Source: Chryseobacterium gleum (lineage in GTDB: Bacteria > Bacteroidota > Bacteroidia > Flavobacteriales_D > Crocinitomicaceae). Taken from it: 9,467 bases of DNA. The stretch lies in assembly GCA_945877045.1 (NCBI GenBank), contig CAMCQW010000059.1, forward strand, positions 1 through 9,467. The letters run 5' to 3'. Shown piece by piece: positions 1 to 6,458 of this stretch. Each line of letters begins with the position of its first letter. Position 1 is the stretch's first letter. The notes beneath the pieces were generated by a model that saw only the letters and a list, made by a program, of their open reading frames with translations, made no database searches and was not told where the DNA came from. A program made the position numbers and the translations under genes.

Positions 1-450
1 ACTTGTTTTCTTAAGGTAAGACTTGCCATTAAATGGATAAATATGAAAGGTATTTATTATTTTACTCTTAATTTTAGGTTCATTCATAAGGCCACATTCT
101 TCCATTACCTCACGCACTGCAGCACTTTTGCTTGATTCTTTTTTTTCAACTTTACCTTTAGGTAAATCCCATTTATTATTTCGATGAATAAACAGCATTT
201 CTTTTTCTCGAATCACAAGCCCTCCTGCCGCTTTTATTGTTACAAAAAACTTAAAAAATCTTTTAAAAGCTCGCTTAGGATTATCCGAAATAATTTGACA
301 TTGCTCATTTGTTACCTCCAATAGATTTTCCGTTAGGCTTTGCACATCTTGAGGTGAAATTGGCTTTGCGAGGACAGCAACGTTTTTTATTTCTTCTGAA
401 ACAAAGAAAAGTTGAACATTATCTATAAATACTTTATACTTTTGCGACAT
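1..450 (-). CDS. NUDIX hydrolase, 3' end cut off by the window edge
   Basis: This is the first 150 residues of a NUDIX-family hydrolase, read from the ATG at 450-448 with no stop before the left edge. A complete NUDIX box spans residues 99-121: G99, E105, R113-E114, E117-E118 and G120-L121 fall exactly on the G-x5-E-x7-RE-U-x-EE-x-G-U pattern, and the two glutamates of the REUxEE core bind the catalytic metal. The upstream segment WDLPKGK (residues 94-100) is typical of the family, whose members hydrolyse nucleoside diphosphates linked to another group; the substrate cannot be read from the sequence. Residues 1-70 form an extra N-terminal region ahead of the NUDIX fold. The start is supported because the protein begins MSQKYKVFID with no earlier in-frame ATG that would avoid deep overlap with pyrE. 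It diverges from pyrE, and the two start codons share the bases CATG. The family call is firm; the function is not known. Confidence 0.9.
   Translation of the reverse strand, partial: MSQKYKVFIDNVQLFFVSEEIKNVAVLAKPISPQDVQSLTENLLEVTNEQCQIISDNPKRAFKRFFKFFVTIKAAGGLVIREKEMLFIHRNNKWDLPKGKVEKKESSKSAAVREVMEECGLMNEPKIKSKIINTFHIYPFNGKSYLKKTS
412..444 (+). promoter_or_regulatory. Predicted pyrE promoter (-33 TTG, -7 TACTTTTG)
   Basis: TTG at 412-414 and TACTTTTG at 437-444 are separated by 22 bases. This fits the flavobacterial promoter form TTG-N17-23-TAnnTTTG. Transcription would begin around 449-451, at or almost at the pyrE ATG, so the message would be leaderless or nearly so. The whole element lies inside the first codons of the divergent NUDIX gene. 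The match is seen in the sequence; activity is inferred. Confidence 0.5.
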
Positions 451-1099
451 GATTAACAACAAAGATACAGCATTTCGAATAGCCGATGAGCTGTTAAAAA
501 TAAAAGCTGTAAAACTTCGTCCACAAAATCCATTTACATGGGCTTCGGGTTGGAAATCACCTATTTACTGTGACAATAGGATAAGCTTATCATTTCCTGC
601 TGTGAGAACCTATATTCGTCAGGAATTCTGCAACGCAATTTTAACACATTACGGCAAACCCGATATTATCGCTGGCGTTGCAACAGGAGGCGTACCACAA
701 GGCGTTCTTGTTGCTCAAGAACTAGGCATTCCATTTATTTACATTCGCAGTGCTACTAAAGAGCACGGAATGGGTAATTTAATTGAGGGATTGTATGAAA
801 AAGGGCAAAAAGTAGTAGTGGTTGAAGATTTAATCTCAACAGGTGGAAGTAGCTTAAAAGCAGTTGAATCTTTACGAGAAGCAGGTTTAATTGTAAAAGG
901 GCTCACGGCCATATTCACTTATGGATTTACTTTAGCCGAGCGAAGCTTTGAGAAAGCTGAATGCCCTTACATTACCCTAACAGATTATACAACACTTATT
1001 GAACAAGCGTTAATTGCTAATTACATTAACGAAGAAGATTTGGCTGAGCTGCAGAAATGGAAAGAAAATCCAGAAAAATGGCATAATTTAAAGCCATGA
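449..1099 (+). CDS. pyrE: Orotate phosphoribosyltransferase
   Basis: PyrE transfers the phosphoribosyl group of PRPP to orotate, giving orotidine 5'-monophosphate in the fifth step of cytosolic de novo UMP synthesis. The 216-residue length is normal for the family. The PRPP-binding signature is at residues 122-135 (VVVVEDLISTGGSS), with the paired acidic residues E126 and D127. The flexible catalytic loop is around residues 100-110 and carries K104 and H106. The N-terminal segment at residues 27-43, containing NPFTWASGWKSPIYCDN, is typical of bacterial PyrE. The start at 449 gives the expected family N-terminus and overlaps the divergent NUDIX start by two bases. Its TGA overlaps the next gene's ATG (ATGA at 1096-1099), suggesting coupled translation. 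Nothing appears to be missing. Confidence 0.97.
   Translation: MINNKDTAFRIADELLKIKAVKLRPQNPFTWASGWKSPIYCDNRISLSFPAVRTYIRQEFCNAILTHYGKPDIIAGVATGGVPQGVLVAQELGIPFIYIRSATKEHGMGNLIEGLYEKGQKVVVVEDLISTGGSSLKAVESLREAGLIVKGLTAIFTYGFTLAERSFEKAECPYITLTDYTTLIEQALIANYINEEDLAELQKWKENPEKWHNLKP
460..467 (-). promoter_or_regulatory. Possible -7 box for the NUDIX gene
   Basis: On the minus strand 467-460 reads TATCTTTG, an exact TAnnTTTG match. It ends nine bases before the NUDIX ATG, which predicts a leader of only a few bases. No TTG is found at the expected -33 distance. The box lies within the opening codons of pyrE and faces the pyrE promoter. Confidence 0.35.
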
Positions 1100-1503
1100 T
1101 TATTACAAGTGATCAAATTTTAGTTGCAGCAACCAAAAAAGAACTTCACGATTTTTTACTAGACTGCAATAACTACGAATTATTACTCCCTAACGATAAA
1201 ATTTCAAATTTTTTATCCACTACATCTGAATGCAGTTTTAAAGTACAGGGAGGGATTACAATTACCTTAATACAGAACGGCATCGATTCAAGTGGCAATA
1301 TATTACTTCGATCCGGAGAAGACAGTCCCTTTCCGTTTATTTTAAAGGTGAATTTACAAGAGGAGAACTCGAAAACGAATGGAAATATCGAATTTGATGG
1401 AGAACTCACTGCGTTTTTAGCTATGGTAGCAGCCAAACCCTTACAAAACCTCTTTAATTTTATGGCCGAAAAAATTATTCAACGGTTTACAGTAGAAAAC
1501 TGA
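1096..1503 (+). CDS. SRPBCC (START-like) family protein, function unknown
   Basis: This 135-residue soluble protein has no signal peptide or membrane segment. Its outline fits the SRPBCC ligand-binding fold: a first strand (residues 5-11), a short helical part around KELHDFLLDCNNYELLLPND, a run of alternating beta strands (residues 45-105) with the typical SPFPF turn at 77-81, and a long C-terminal helix (106-130) that would cover the pocket. Relatives follow pyrE in other Bacteroidota, as far as I recall, but I know of no established function. The start overlaps the pyrE stop as ATGA, so the pair is probably one transcript and translated together. The last 17 bases overlap the 3' end of birA on the other strand. 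The family call rests on pattern and context and is less secure than those of its neighbours. A bound hydrophobic ligand would be typical of the fold but is not shown. Confidence 0.75.
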   Translation: MIITSDQILVAATKKELHDFLLDCNNYELLLPNDKISNFLSTTSECSFKVQGGITITLIQNGIDSSGNILLRSGEDSPFPFILKVNLQEENSKTNGNIEFDGELTAFLAMVAAKPLQNLFNFMAEKIIQRFTVEN

Positions 1504-2215
1504 TTTCTTTATTTTTAAAAGATCTTACCTTACCTGAGACGTTTATTTCCAGTTCACCATTTACATTTACACCCTCAATTACCCCGTCAAATTCATCATC
1601 TAATGATTTAAAGCGCAGCACCTTTTGAAGTCCGAATAAGTGTTTTAAATATTCTTGCTTAATAAAAGGTGCCTTTCTATCGGCAAAAGAAATCCAATGA
1701 TTAAATTCCTTAGTCAAAGAGCTAGACACTTCTGATAGCTCGAATTCCTTGTTGGCAGCCAAGGCCATACTGGTAGCATCAGGAGAATTAAAATCCAATT
1801 GATTCACATTTAATCCAATCCCAAAAATCATCGATTTTATTTTTCCAGCACTCAAACTATTTTCAATTAACACACCTGCAATTTTTTTGCTGTTCACCAA
1901 AATATCATTTGGCCATTTTATGGCAGCATGAATTTGAAAGCGATTTAAGCAAGTCACCAAGGCTATTGAAAGACAATAATTAAACGCTTCTAAATTTTCA
2001 ACTGACACATTGTCGGGAAAATAAATATAGCTACAAAGTATGTTTTTATGAGCTTGGGACTCCCAAAACGTGTCGCGTTGGCCTCTTCCTGAGGTTTGTT
2101 CGTCTGCCAAAATTACTGCACCATTTTGACAAAGATCCTTTTCTATCAGGTTGGCAGCAAAATTGTTGGTTGAATCTACCTTATCTAAACGGAAAATTTG
2201 ACTACCAAAAAACAT
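1487..2215 (-). CDS. birA: Biotin--[acetyl-CoA-carboxylase] ligase, no DNA-binding domain
   Basis: The enzyme activates biotin with ATP and attaches biotinyl-AMP to the lysine of biotin carboxyl carrier protein, making acetyl-CoA carboxylase active for fatty acid synthesis. Catalytic landmarks are clear: VDSTN at residues 13-17, the biotinyl-AMP loop GRGQR at 43-47 followed by W51, KWPND at 100-104, KIAGVLIE at 111-118, and GIGLNVN at 132-138. A C-terminal small beta domain follows from about residue 195. At 242 residues it lacks the N-terminal helix-turn-helix of E. coli BirA, so it is a monofunctional ligase and not a biotin-operon repressor. It converges on the SRPBCC gene with a 17-base coding overlap and diverges from rsfS, with a likely -7 box at 2248-2241. 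Confidence 0.95.
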   Translation of the reverse strand: MFFGSQIFRLDKVDSTNNFAANLIEKDLCQNGAVILADEQTSGRGQRDTFWESQAHKNILCSYIYFPDNVSVENLEAFNYCLSIALVTCLNRFQIHAAIKWPNDILVNSKKIAGVLIENSLSAGKIKSMIFGIGLNVNQLDFNSPDATSMALAANKEFELSEVSSSLTKEFNHWISFADRKAPFIKQEYLKHLFGLQKVLRFKSLDDEFDGVIEGVNVNGELEINVSGKVRSFKNKEISFLL

Positions 2216-2240
2216 TATTGCCCATCGATTTGTTAGATTC

Positions 2241-2248
2241 CAAAGGTA
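2241..2248 (-). promoter_or_regulatory. Possible -7 box for birA
   Basis: On the minus strand 2248-2241 reads TACCTTTG, an exact TAnnTTTG match. It predicts a start near 2235 and a leader of about 20 bases before the birA ATG. No TTG is found 17-23 bases further upstream, so support is from the -7 box and its position only. Confidence 0.4.
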
Positions 2249-2266
2249 TAATTAAAATATAAGGTT

Positions 2267-2274
2267 TAGATTTG
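2267..2274 (+). promoter_or_regulatory. Possible -7 box for the rsfS-ftsH-lipid cluster
   Basis: TAGATTTG at 2267-2274 is an exact TAnnTTTG match. It predicts a start near 2280 and a leader of about 12 bases before the rsfS ATG at 2292. No -33 TTG sits at the usual distance. The expected -33 region coincides with the birA -7 box, so the two divergent promoters overlap. Confidence 0.4.
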
Positions 2275-2291
2275 TAAACTAGAAATAATTA

Positions 2292-2669
2292 ATGCGAAAA
2301 ACAAAAGATACCGAAGCCTCCGAATTATTAGTAAAGGCTATCGTAGAAGGAATGCAAGAAAACAAAGCAAAAGACATTGTAATTTTAGACTTGCGTAAAT
2401 TAAGCAGTGCTGTTTGTGATTTTTTTGTCATTTGTTCAGGTGATTCAAGTACACAAGTAGACGGTATAGCCAATTCTATTGCTCGATTCACTAGAAAAGA
2501 GTTAAAAGAAAAACCTTGGCATATTGAAGGTAAATCAAACAGTGAATGGATTTTACTTGATTACGTGAACGTAGTAAGCCATGTTTTTTATAAAGACGCG
2601 AGAAGTTTTTATGAATTAGAGGACTTATGGGCAGATGCAATTAGAACAGATATTCCTACAATTAATTAA
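2292..2669 (+). CDS. rsfS: Ribosome silencing factor RsfS (YbeB/Iojap family)
   Basis: RsfS binds ribosomal protein uL14 on the large subunit, blocks joining with the small subunit, and so lowers translation when nutrients are short. The 125-residue protein shows the whole family core: helix LLVKAIVEGM (12-21), then DIVILDLRKLSSAVCDFFVICSG (28-50, with the conserved DL and the D43-F44 strand), and in the C-terminal half W76-H77-I78-E79-G80, W86, L89-D90-Y91, V94 and H97-V98, ending in the FYELEDLW segment at 106-113. It opens a tight same-strand run; the ftsH ATG follows its stop after five bases. A possible -7 box lies 17 bases upstream of its start. Nothing looks altered. Confidence 0.95.
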   Translation: MRKTKDTEASELLVKAIVEGMQENKAKDIVILDLRKLSSAVCDFFVICSGDSSTQVDGIANSIARFTRKELKEKPWHIEGKSNSEWILLDYVNVVSHVFYKDARSFYELEDLWADAIRTDIPTIN

Positions 2670-2674
2670 TTATT

Positions 2675-4705
2675 ATGGCAAAAGAAAATAAAAAAGGTGG
2701 ATTTTCAGTGTATTGGATATATGCCATCTTAGGGGTGTCATTAATTGCGTTCCAACTTTTTGTGAGTGGAGATACGCACGTTTCCATTTCAAGTAAAAAA
2801 ACGCTTTATTCATTAGTAGATAGTCATTGCATAAAGAAAATAGAAATTGTAAACCAGACGAGCGTTGATTTTTACTTAAATAAAGAAGGTGTTAATTTCG
2901 TCAACAAGCAAAAAGGCGGCGACTACGAAACGATCAAAAAAGCCTTAAAAAAACAAAATCCTGTTAAAGGAAAAGAATTAGTTTTTGAAATAGAAAACAT
3001 TGGAGATTTAGGTAATTTTCAACGTGATTTAGATGACCGAAAAGCTAATTATTCAATCGTAACGCGTGTTAATTATCTTTCACAGATTCTTAGTTATATA
3101 TTACCATTTGGTATTATCATCCTGATTTGGATCTTTGTTATGCGAAGAATGTCAGGTGGCGGTGGTGGCGGTGGCGGAAGCCAAATATTTAACATCGGAA
3201 AATCTCGTGCTCAAGTATATGATAAAGGTAAATCCACCAATACAACCTTTAAAGATGTGGCCGGTTTAGCAGAAGCTAAAATAGAAATAGTTGAAATTGT
3301 TGAGTTTTTAAAAAATCCAAAAAAATATACTGATATAGGCGCTAAAATTCCAAAAGGTGCCTTATTAGTTGGCCCTCCAGGAACAGGAAAAACCTTGTTA
3401 GCAAAAGCAGTAGCTGGCGAAGCAAAAGTTCCTTTCTTTTCTTTATCCGGTTCGGACTTTGTAGAAATGTTTGTTGGTGTTGGTGCTTCTCGTGTACGTG
3501 ATTTATTTAAGCAAGCAAAAGAAAAGGCCCCTTCCATTATATTTATCGATGAAATTGATGCCATTGGTAGAGCGAGAGGAAAGAACAACGGTTTTAATTC
3601 AAATGATGAACGCGAAAACACACTCAATCAATTACTGACAGAAATGGATGGATTTGGTACTAATTCGGGTGTAATTATATTAGCGGCAACGAATCGTGCA
3701 GACGTTTTGGACAGTGCATTAATGCGAGCAGGGCGCTTTGACAGACAGATCTATGTGGATATGCCAGATTTAAATGAGCGTAAAGAAATCTTCCAAGTTC
3801 ATTTAAAACCATTAAAATTAGTCCCAAATTTAGACATCGATTTCCTTTCAAAGCAGACGCCTGGTTTTTCAGGAGCCGACATTGCGAATCTTTGTAATGA
3901 AGCAGCATTAATTGCCGCTAGAAATGGGAAAAAGAAAGTTGAAAAACAAGACTTTTTAGATGCTGTAGACCGTATTATTGGCGGATTAGAAAAAAAGAAT
4001 AAAATAATTAGCGTAGAGGAAAAGAAAGCCATCGCATACCACGAAGCTGGTCATGCTACTATATCTTGGCTACTAGAATTTGCACATCCATTGGTTAAAG
4101 TTACCATTGTTCCACGCGGACAATCCTTAGGTGCAGCATGGTACCTTCCTGATGAGAGAAGTATTACCACTACAGAACAATTGTTAGATCAAATGTGCTC
4201 CGCATTAGGAGGAAGGGCAGCTGAACAACTGACATTTGGAAAAATAAGCACTGGTGCTTTGAGTGATTTAGAAAAAGTGACCAAACAAGCGTATGCAATG
4301 GTATCTATTTATGGCTTGAATAAGAAAGTGGGGAATGTTTCTTACTATGATTCCCAAGGAAGGGATTCATTTACGAAGCCATATTCAGAAGACACAGCAA
4401 GAATAATCGACCAAGAAGTAAGCGCATTGATAGAAGAGCAATACAAACGCGCACTTGAGACCTTAACAATACATCAGGACAAGTTGATTTTATTGGCCGA
4501 TAAATTATTAAAAACAGAAGTTATTTTTAAAGAGGATTTAGAAATTATCTTTGGGAAAAGAATTTGGGACAAAGATCAATTATTAGCTGAATCTAGCGAG
4601 GAAACGATTAAACCGAAACCAAAAAGGATTCCAAAGAAAGCTGTTGCTGCTCCTGATACCGCCACTGATAAATCAATTGAAACAAGTTCTGAAACGAATG
4701 AATGA
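2675..4705 (+). CDS. ftsH: ATP-dependent zinc metalloprotease FtsH
   Basis: FtsH is a hexameric, membrane-anchored AAA+ protease that extracts and degrades damaged or regulated membrane proteins and some soluble ones. Domains in order: membrane helix 1 (about residues 12-30), a periplasmic domain (31-135), membrane helix 2 (about 136-156), a run of eight glycines (161-168), the AAA+ ATPase (about 190-440) and the M41 protease (about 445-628). Walker A is GPPGTGKT at 233-240; Walker B is IIFIDE at 288-293; the second region of homology ends RAGRFDR at 351-357, with arginine fingers R354 and R357. The zinc site is HEAGH at 456-460, with D531 as the likely third ligand. The last 35 residues are a lysine-, proline-, serine- and threonine-rich tail. 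The 676-residue length fits the family. Its end overlaps the next gene by eight bases. Confidence 0.98.
   Translation: MAKENKKGGFSVYWIYAILGVSLIAFQLFVSGDTHVSISSKKTLYSLVDSHCIKKIEIVNQTSVDFYLNKEGVNFVNKQKGGDYETIKKALKKQNPVKGKELVFEIENIGDLGNFQRDLDDRKANYSIVTRVNYLSQILSYILPFGIIILIWIFVMRRMSGGGGGGGGSQIFNIGKSRAQVYDKGKSTNTTFKDVAGLAEAKIEIVEIVEFLKNPKKYTDIGAKIPKGALLVGPPGTGKTLLAKAVAGEAKVPFFSLSGSDFVEMFVGVGASRVRDLFKQAKEKAPSIIFIDEIDAIGRARGKNNGFNSNDERENTLNQLLTEMDGFGTNSGVIILAATNRADVLDSALMRAGRFDRQIYVDMPDLNERKEIFQVHLKPLKLVPNLDIDFLSKQTPGFSGADIANLCNEAALIAARNGKKKVEKQDFLDAVDRIIGGLEKKNKIISVEEKKAIAYHEAGHATISWLLEFAHPLVKVTIVPRGQSLGAAWYLPDERSITTTEQLLDQMCSALGGRAAEQLTFGKISTGALSDLEKVTKQAYAMVSIYGLNKKVGNVSYYDSQGRDSFTKPYSEDTARIIDQEVSALIEEQYKRALETLTIHQDKLILLADKLLKTEVIFKEDLEIIFGKRIWDKDQLLAESSEETIKPKPKRIPKKAVAAPDTATDKSIETSSETNE
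3155..3178 (+). repeat. GGN trinucleotide run coding for eight glycines in FtsH
   Basis: Eight consecutive glycine codons (GGT, GGC and one GGA) form a GC-rich tandem tract just after the codons for membrane helix 2. A glycine-rich linker here is typical of Bacteroidota FtsH. The near-perfect triplet repeat could change length by slippage without breaking the frame; no such variation can be seen from one sequence. Confidence 0.7.
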
Positions 4706-4901
4706 TCTAGTCTGTTTACTAAACACCACCGATCGATTTTATTTCGAAATCTGTAAAGATTTACTTATGAATAATGAAATTGAATATCGAGAAAGGAACA
4801 CAGTAGACAGCATGTATCAAAATTTTGGAGTTTACGAGCTATATGTTCATTCAATAGATCTAGAAAAAGCGAAACTTCTAATTGATAACACAAATGAATA
4901 A
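4698..4901 (+). CDS. Small DUF2007 (putative signal-transducing) family protein
   Basis: This 67-residue soluble protein resembles the DUF2007 family, small proteins with a ferredoxin-like, PII-related fold described as putative signal transducers. Visible features are an opening strand (LVCLLNTTD, 4-12), a helix leading to a sensor-like strand (DLLMNNEIEYRERN, 21-34), and the closing pattern YELYVHSIDLEKAKLLID at 46-63, which is the most recognisable part of the family. I chose the ATG at 4698, not one 18 codons upstream, because the longer form adds unrelated residues and overlaps ftsH deeply. With this start it overlaps the ftsH stop in ATGAATGA, and its own stop overlaps the cdsA start in ATGAATAA. 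Its position between a membrane protease and a lipid enzyme suggests, but does not prove, a regulatory or adaptor role. Confidence 0.78.
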   Translation: MNDLVCLLNTTDRFYFEICKDLLMNNEIEYRERNTVDSMYQNFGVYELYVHSIDLEKAKLLIDNTNE

Positions 4902-5715
4902 TTTGGTGATTCGATCAATAACAGGGTTGATCTTTGTAACCATTGTTATCGGTTCAATTCTTTGGGGACCCTATATTCAAGCTCTTGTATTTTCAGTATT
5001 TATGCTTATTGGATTAATCGAATTTTATCGATTATTCAAAAATCACCCCTTGTTAAAAATCAGTAAAGATATAGGCGTCTTTATTGGTGTTTTTATTTTT
5101 GTATTACTTGTCGGTGTAAGCATGAAAATATTGCCGGTACTATCCATTGCATTTATTTTCCCGCTATTTTTTACATTAGTTTTGGTTGAATTGTGGAAAA
5201 AACATGCCAATCCAATATTAAATATATCCGTATTGGTATTTGGAATAATCTATGTGGTAATACCTTTTTATTTAACGATTGATCTAAACTTAAGAAATAC
5301 TTTCGTTTTACCCAGTATGGTTGGAATGTTTCTATTAATATGGACAAACGACACCTTTGCCTACATTAGCGGTAGATTATTCGGGAAAACTAAATTATTC
5401 GAACGTATTTCCCCAAAGAAAACATGGGAAGGGGGTATAGGCGGTATTGTTATCACGCTACTACTCGGATATATTATTGGCAGATACATCAATGAAGGCC
5501 ACATTTTCTTTTGGATGATTTCTGCAGCAATCATTGCACCAGGATCTATCTTTGGTGATTTATTAGAGTCTTTATTTAAAAGAAGTCTACAATTAAAAGA
5601 TTCCGGGAGCATACTCCCGGGACACGGCGGGATATTAGATAGATTTGACTCGGCCTTATTTTCAATACCATTTTTTTATTGTTGGAACATGGTTTATACT
5701 TATTGGTTATCGTAG
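4894..5715 (+). CDS. cdsA: Phosphatidate cytidylyltransferase (CDP-diglyceride synthase)
   Basis: CdsA joins phosphatidic acid and CTP to give CDP-diacylglycerol, the branch-point precursor of membrane phospholipids. The 273-residue protein is an integral membrane enzyme with about seven or eight hydrophobic helices across its length. The full family signature is present near the C-terminus (residues 226-252): S226, K229-R230, K235-D236, H244-G245-G246, D249-R250 and D252 all match, and the aspartates hold the catalytic metals. The preceding conserved block is also intact: AYISGRLFGK at 156-165 and SPKKTWEG at 173-180. The ATG at 4894 gives the expected short basic N-terminus; a TTG four codons upstream is possible but less likely. 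It overlaps the DUF2007 gene by eight bases and is followed by psd, in pathway order but with phosphatidylserine synthase missing. Confidence 0.96.
   Translation: MNNLVIRSITGLIFVTIVIGSILWGPYIQALVFSVFMLIGLIEFYRLFKNHPLLKISKDIGVFIGVFIFVLLVGVSMKILPVLSIAFIFPLFFTLVLVELWKKHANPILNISVLVFGIIYVVIPFYLTIDLNLRNTFVLPSMVGMFLLIWTNDTFAYISGRLFGKTKLFERISPKKTWEGGIGGIVITLLLGYIIGRYINEGHIFFWMISAAIIAPGSIFGDLLESLFKRSLQLKDSGSILPGHGGILDRFDSALFSIPFFYCWNMVYTYWLS
5603..5620. repeat. GC-rich perfect inverted repeat inside cdsA
   Basis: CCGGGAG at 5603-5609 and CTCCCGG at 5614-5620 are perfect complements separated by a four-base CATA loop. In RNA the stem could extend by a U-G and a U-A pair to nine pairs. It lies in the cdsA signature region, over codons 237-243. 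There is no following T-run, so it is not a terminator. Confidence 0.7.
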
Positions 5716-5763
5716 TTAGATAACAATGTTGCCCACGTCGTTCTAATTTCTTAATTTCCCCCA

Positions 5764-6432
5764 ATGAAATTTCATAGAGAGGGACATTCAATCCTATTAA
5801 TTTCTTCCTTTGCATCGCTAATTATTGGTATTGCCAACTATTTTCTACTACTAAAAAATTTACACTGTATCGTTTTTTGGGGTATTGAAGTAATCAATTT
5901 AATCTTCTATATTTTAATCGTACAGTTTTTCAGGATTCCAAATAGACAAAGAACCTATAAAGACGATGAAATAGTTTGCCCAGCTGACGGTGAAATCGTA
6001 GTCATTGAAGAAACATTAGAAAGCGAATATTTCAATGATACTAGAATACAAGTTTCTATATTTATGTCACCCTTAAATGTTCATGCAAACTATTACCCAG
6101 TTAATGGTGTTGTCAATTATCAAAAATATCATCCAGGAAAATTTTTGGTAGCATGGCATCCAAAAAGCAGTACAGAAAATGAACGCTCCACCATGGTGAT
6201 AAAAACAAAGGAAGGCCAAGAAGTACTTGTTCGACAAATAGCAGGTGCCGTTGCTAGGCGCATTTGTTATTACAATGAAGTAGGAAGTATTGCAAAACAA
6301 GGAGAAGAATTCGGTTTTATCAAGTTTGGCTCAAGAATTGATGTTTTCTTACCTAAGAATACCGAGCTTTCAATTGCAATTGGAGATAAAGTTCAATCAA
6401 AATTGACAATACTTGGAAATATTATTAATTAA
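5764..6432 (+). CDS. psd: Phosphatidylserine decarboxylase proenzyme, short form
   Basis: Psd removes CO2 from phosphatidylserine to make phosphatidylethanolamine. The 222-residue protein begins with two hydrophobic membrane helices (about residues 9-30 and 34-56), followed by the catalytic domain. Conserved blocks are CPADGEIVVIEE (72-83), with D75, and FMSPLNVHANYYPVNG (100-115), with H107. Near the C-terminus FGSR (188-191) carries the self-cleavage site between G189 and S190; cleavage turns S190 into the pyruvoyl cofactor on the small alpha subunit. D75, H107 and S190 are the likely equivalents of the known Asp-His-Ser processing triad. Its size matches the short Psd class and not the longer E. 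coli enzyme. A 48-base gap separates it from cdsA. No phosphatidylserine synthase gene is in the window, although this protein requires its product. Confidence 0.94.
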   Translation: MKFHREGHSILLISSFASLIIGIANYFLLLKNLHCIVFWGIEVINLIFYILIVQFFRIPNRQRTYKDDEIVCPADGEIVVIEETLESEYFNDTRIQVSIFMSPLNVHANYYPVNGVVNYQKYHPGKFLVAWHPKSSTENERSTMVIKTKEGQEVLVRQIAGAVARRICYYNEVGSIAKQGEEFGFIKFGSRIDVFLPKNTELSIAIGDKVQSKLTILGNIIN

Positions 6433-6444
6433 TGTATAACTTTA
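6413..6444 (+). promoter_or_regulatory. Possible promoter for the small secreted protein gene
   Basis: TTG at 6413-6415 and TAACTTTA at 6437-6444 are 21 bases apart, fitting TTG-N17-23-TAnnTTTG except for the final base. Transcription would start near 6450, about nine bases before the ATG at 6459. This would allow the small gene to be expressed apart from psd and favours the 6459 start. Confidence 0.3.
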
Positions 6445-6458
6445 CAAAAAACAAAACC

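Noticed and set aside
2658..2674. Short AATT-like tandem repeats at the rsfS-ftsH junction
   Set aside because: Three copies of a four-base AT unit are common in AT-rich DNA, and most of it codes for the end of RsfS.
3211..3627. A 138-codon open frame on the minus strand inside ftsH
   Set aside because: It lies entirely opposite the highly conserved ATPase domain, has the low-complexity composition expected of an antisense shadow, and shows no recognisable motif.
4644..4697. An earlier in-frame ATG for the DUF2007 gene, adding 18 residues
   Set aside because: The added residues do not resemble the family and would give a 62-base overlap with ftsH; the ATG at 4698 gives the expected N-terminus.
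4882..4893. A TTG start for cdsA four codons before the ATG
   Set aside because: The ATG at 4894 fits the same eight-base overlap seen at the previous junction and needs no rare start codon.
5716..5763. The 48-base cdsA-psd gap as a separate promoter or regulatory RNA
   Set aside because: I find no TAnnTTTG box, no stable hairpin and no start-proximal motif in it.
6432..6458. ATG at 6432 as start of the small secreted protein, overlapping the psd stop (TAATG)
   Set aside because: It would put nine polar residues ahead of a standard MKK signal peptide; a possible promoter at 6413-6444 also points to 6459. It remains possible.
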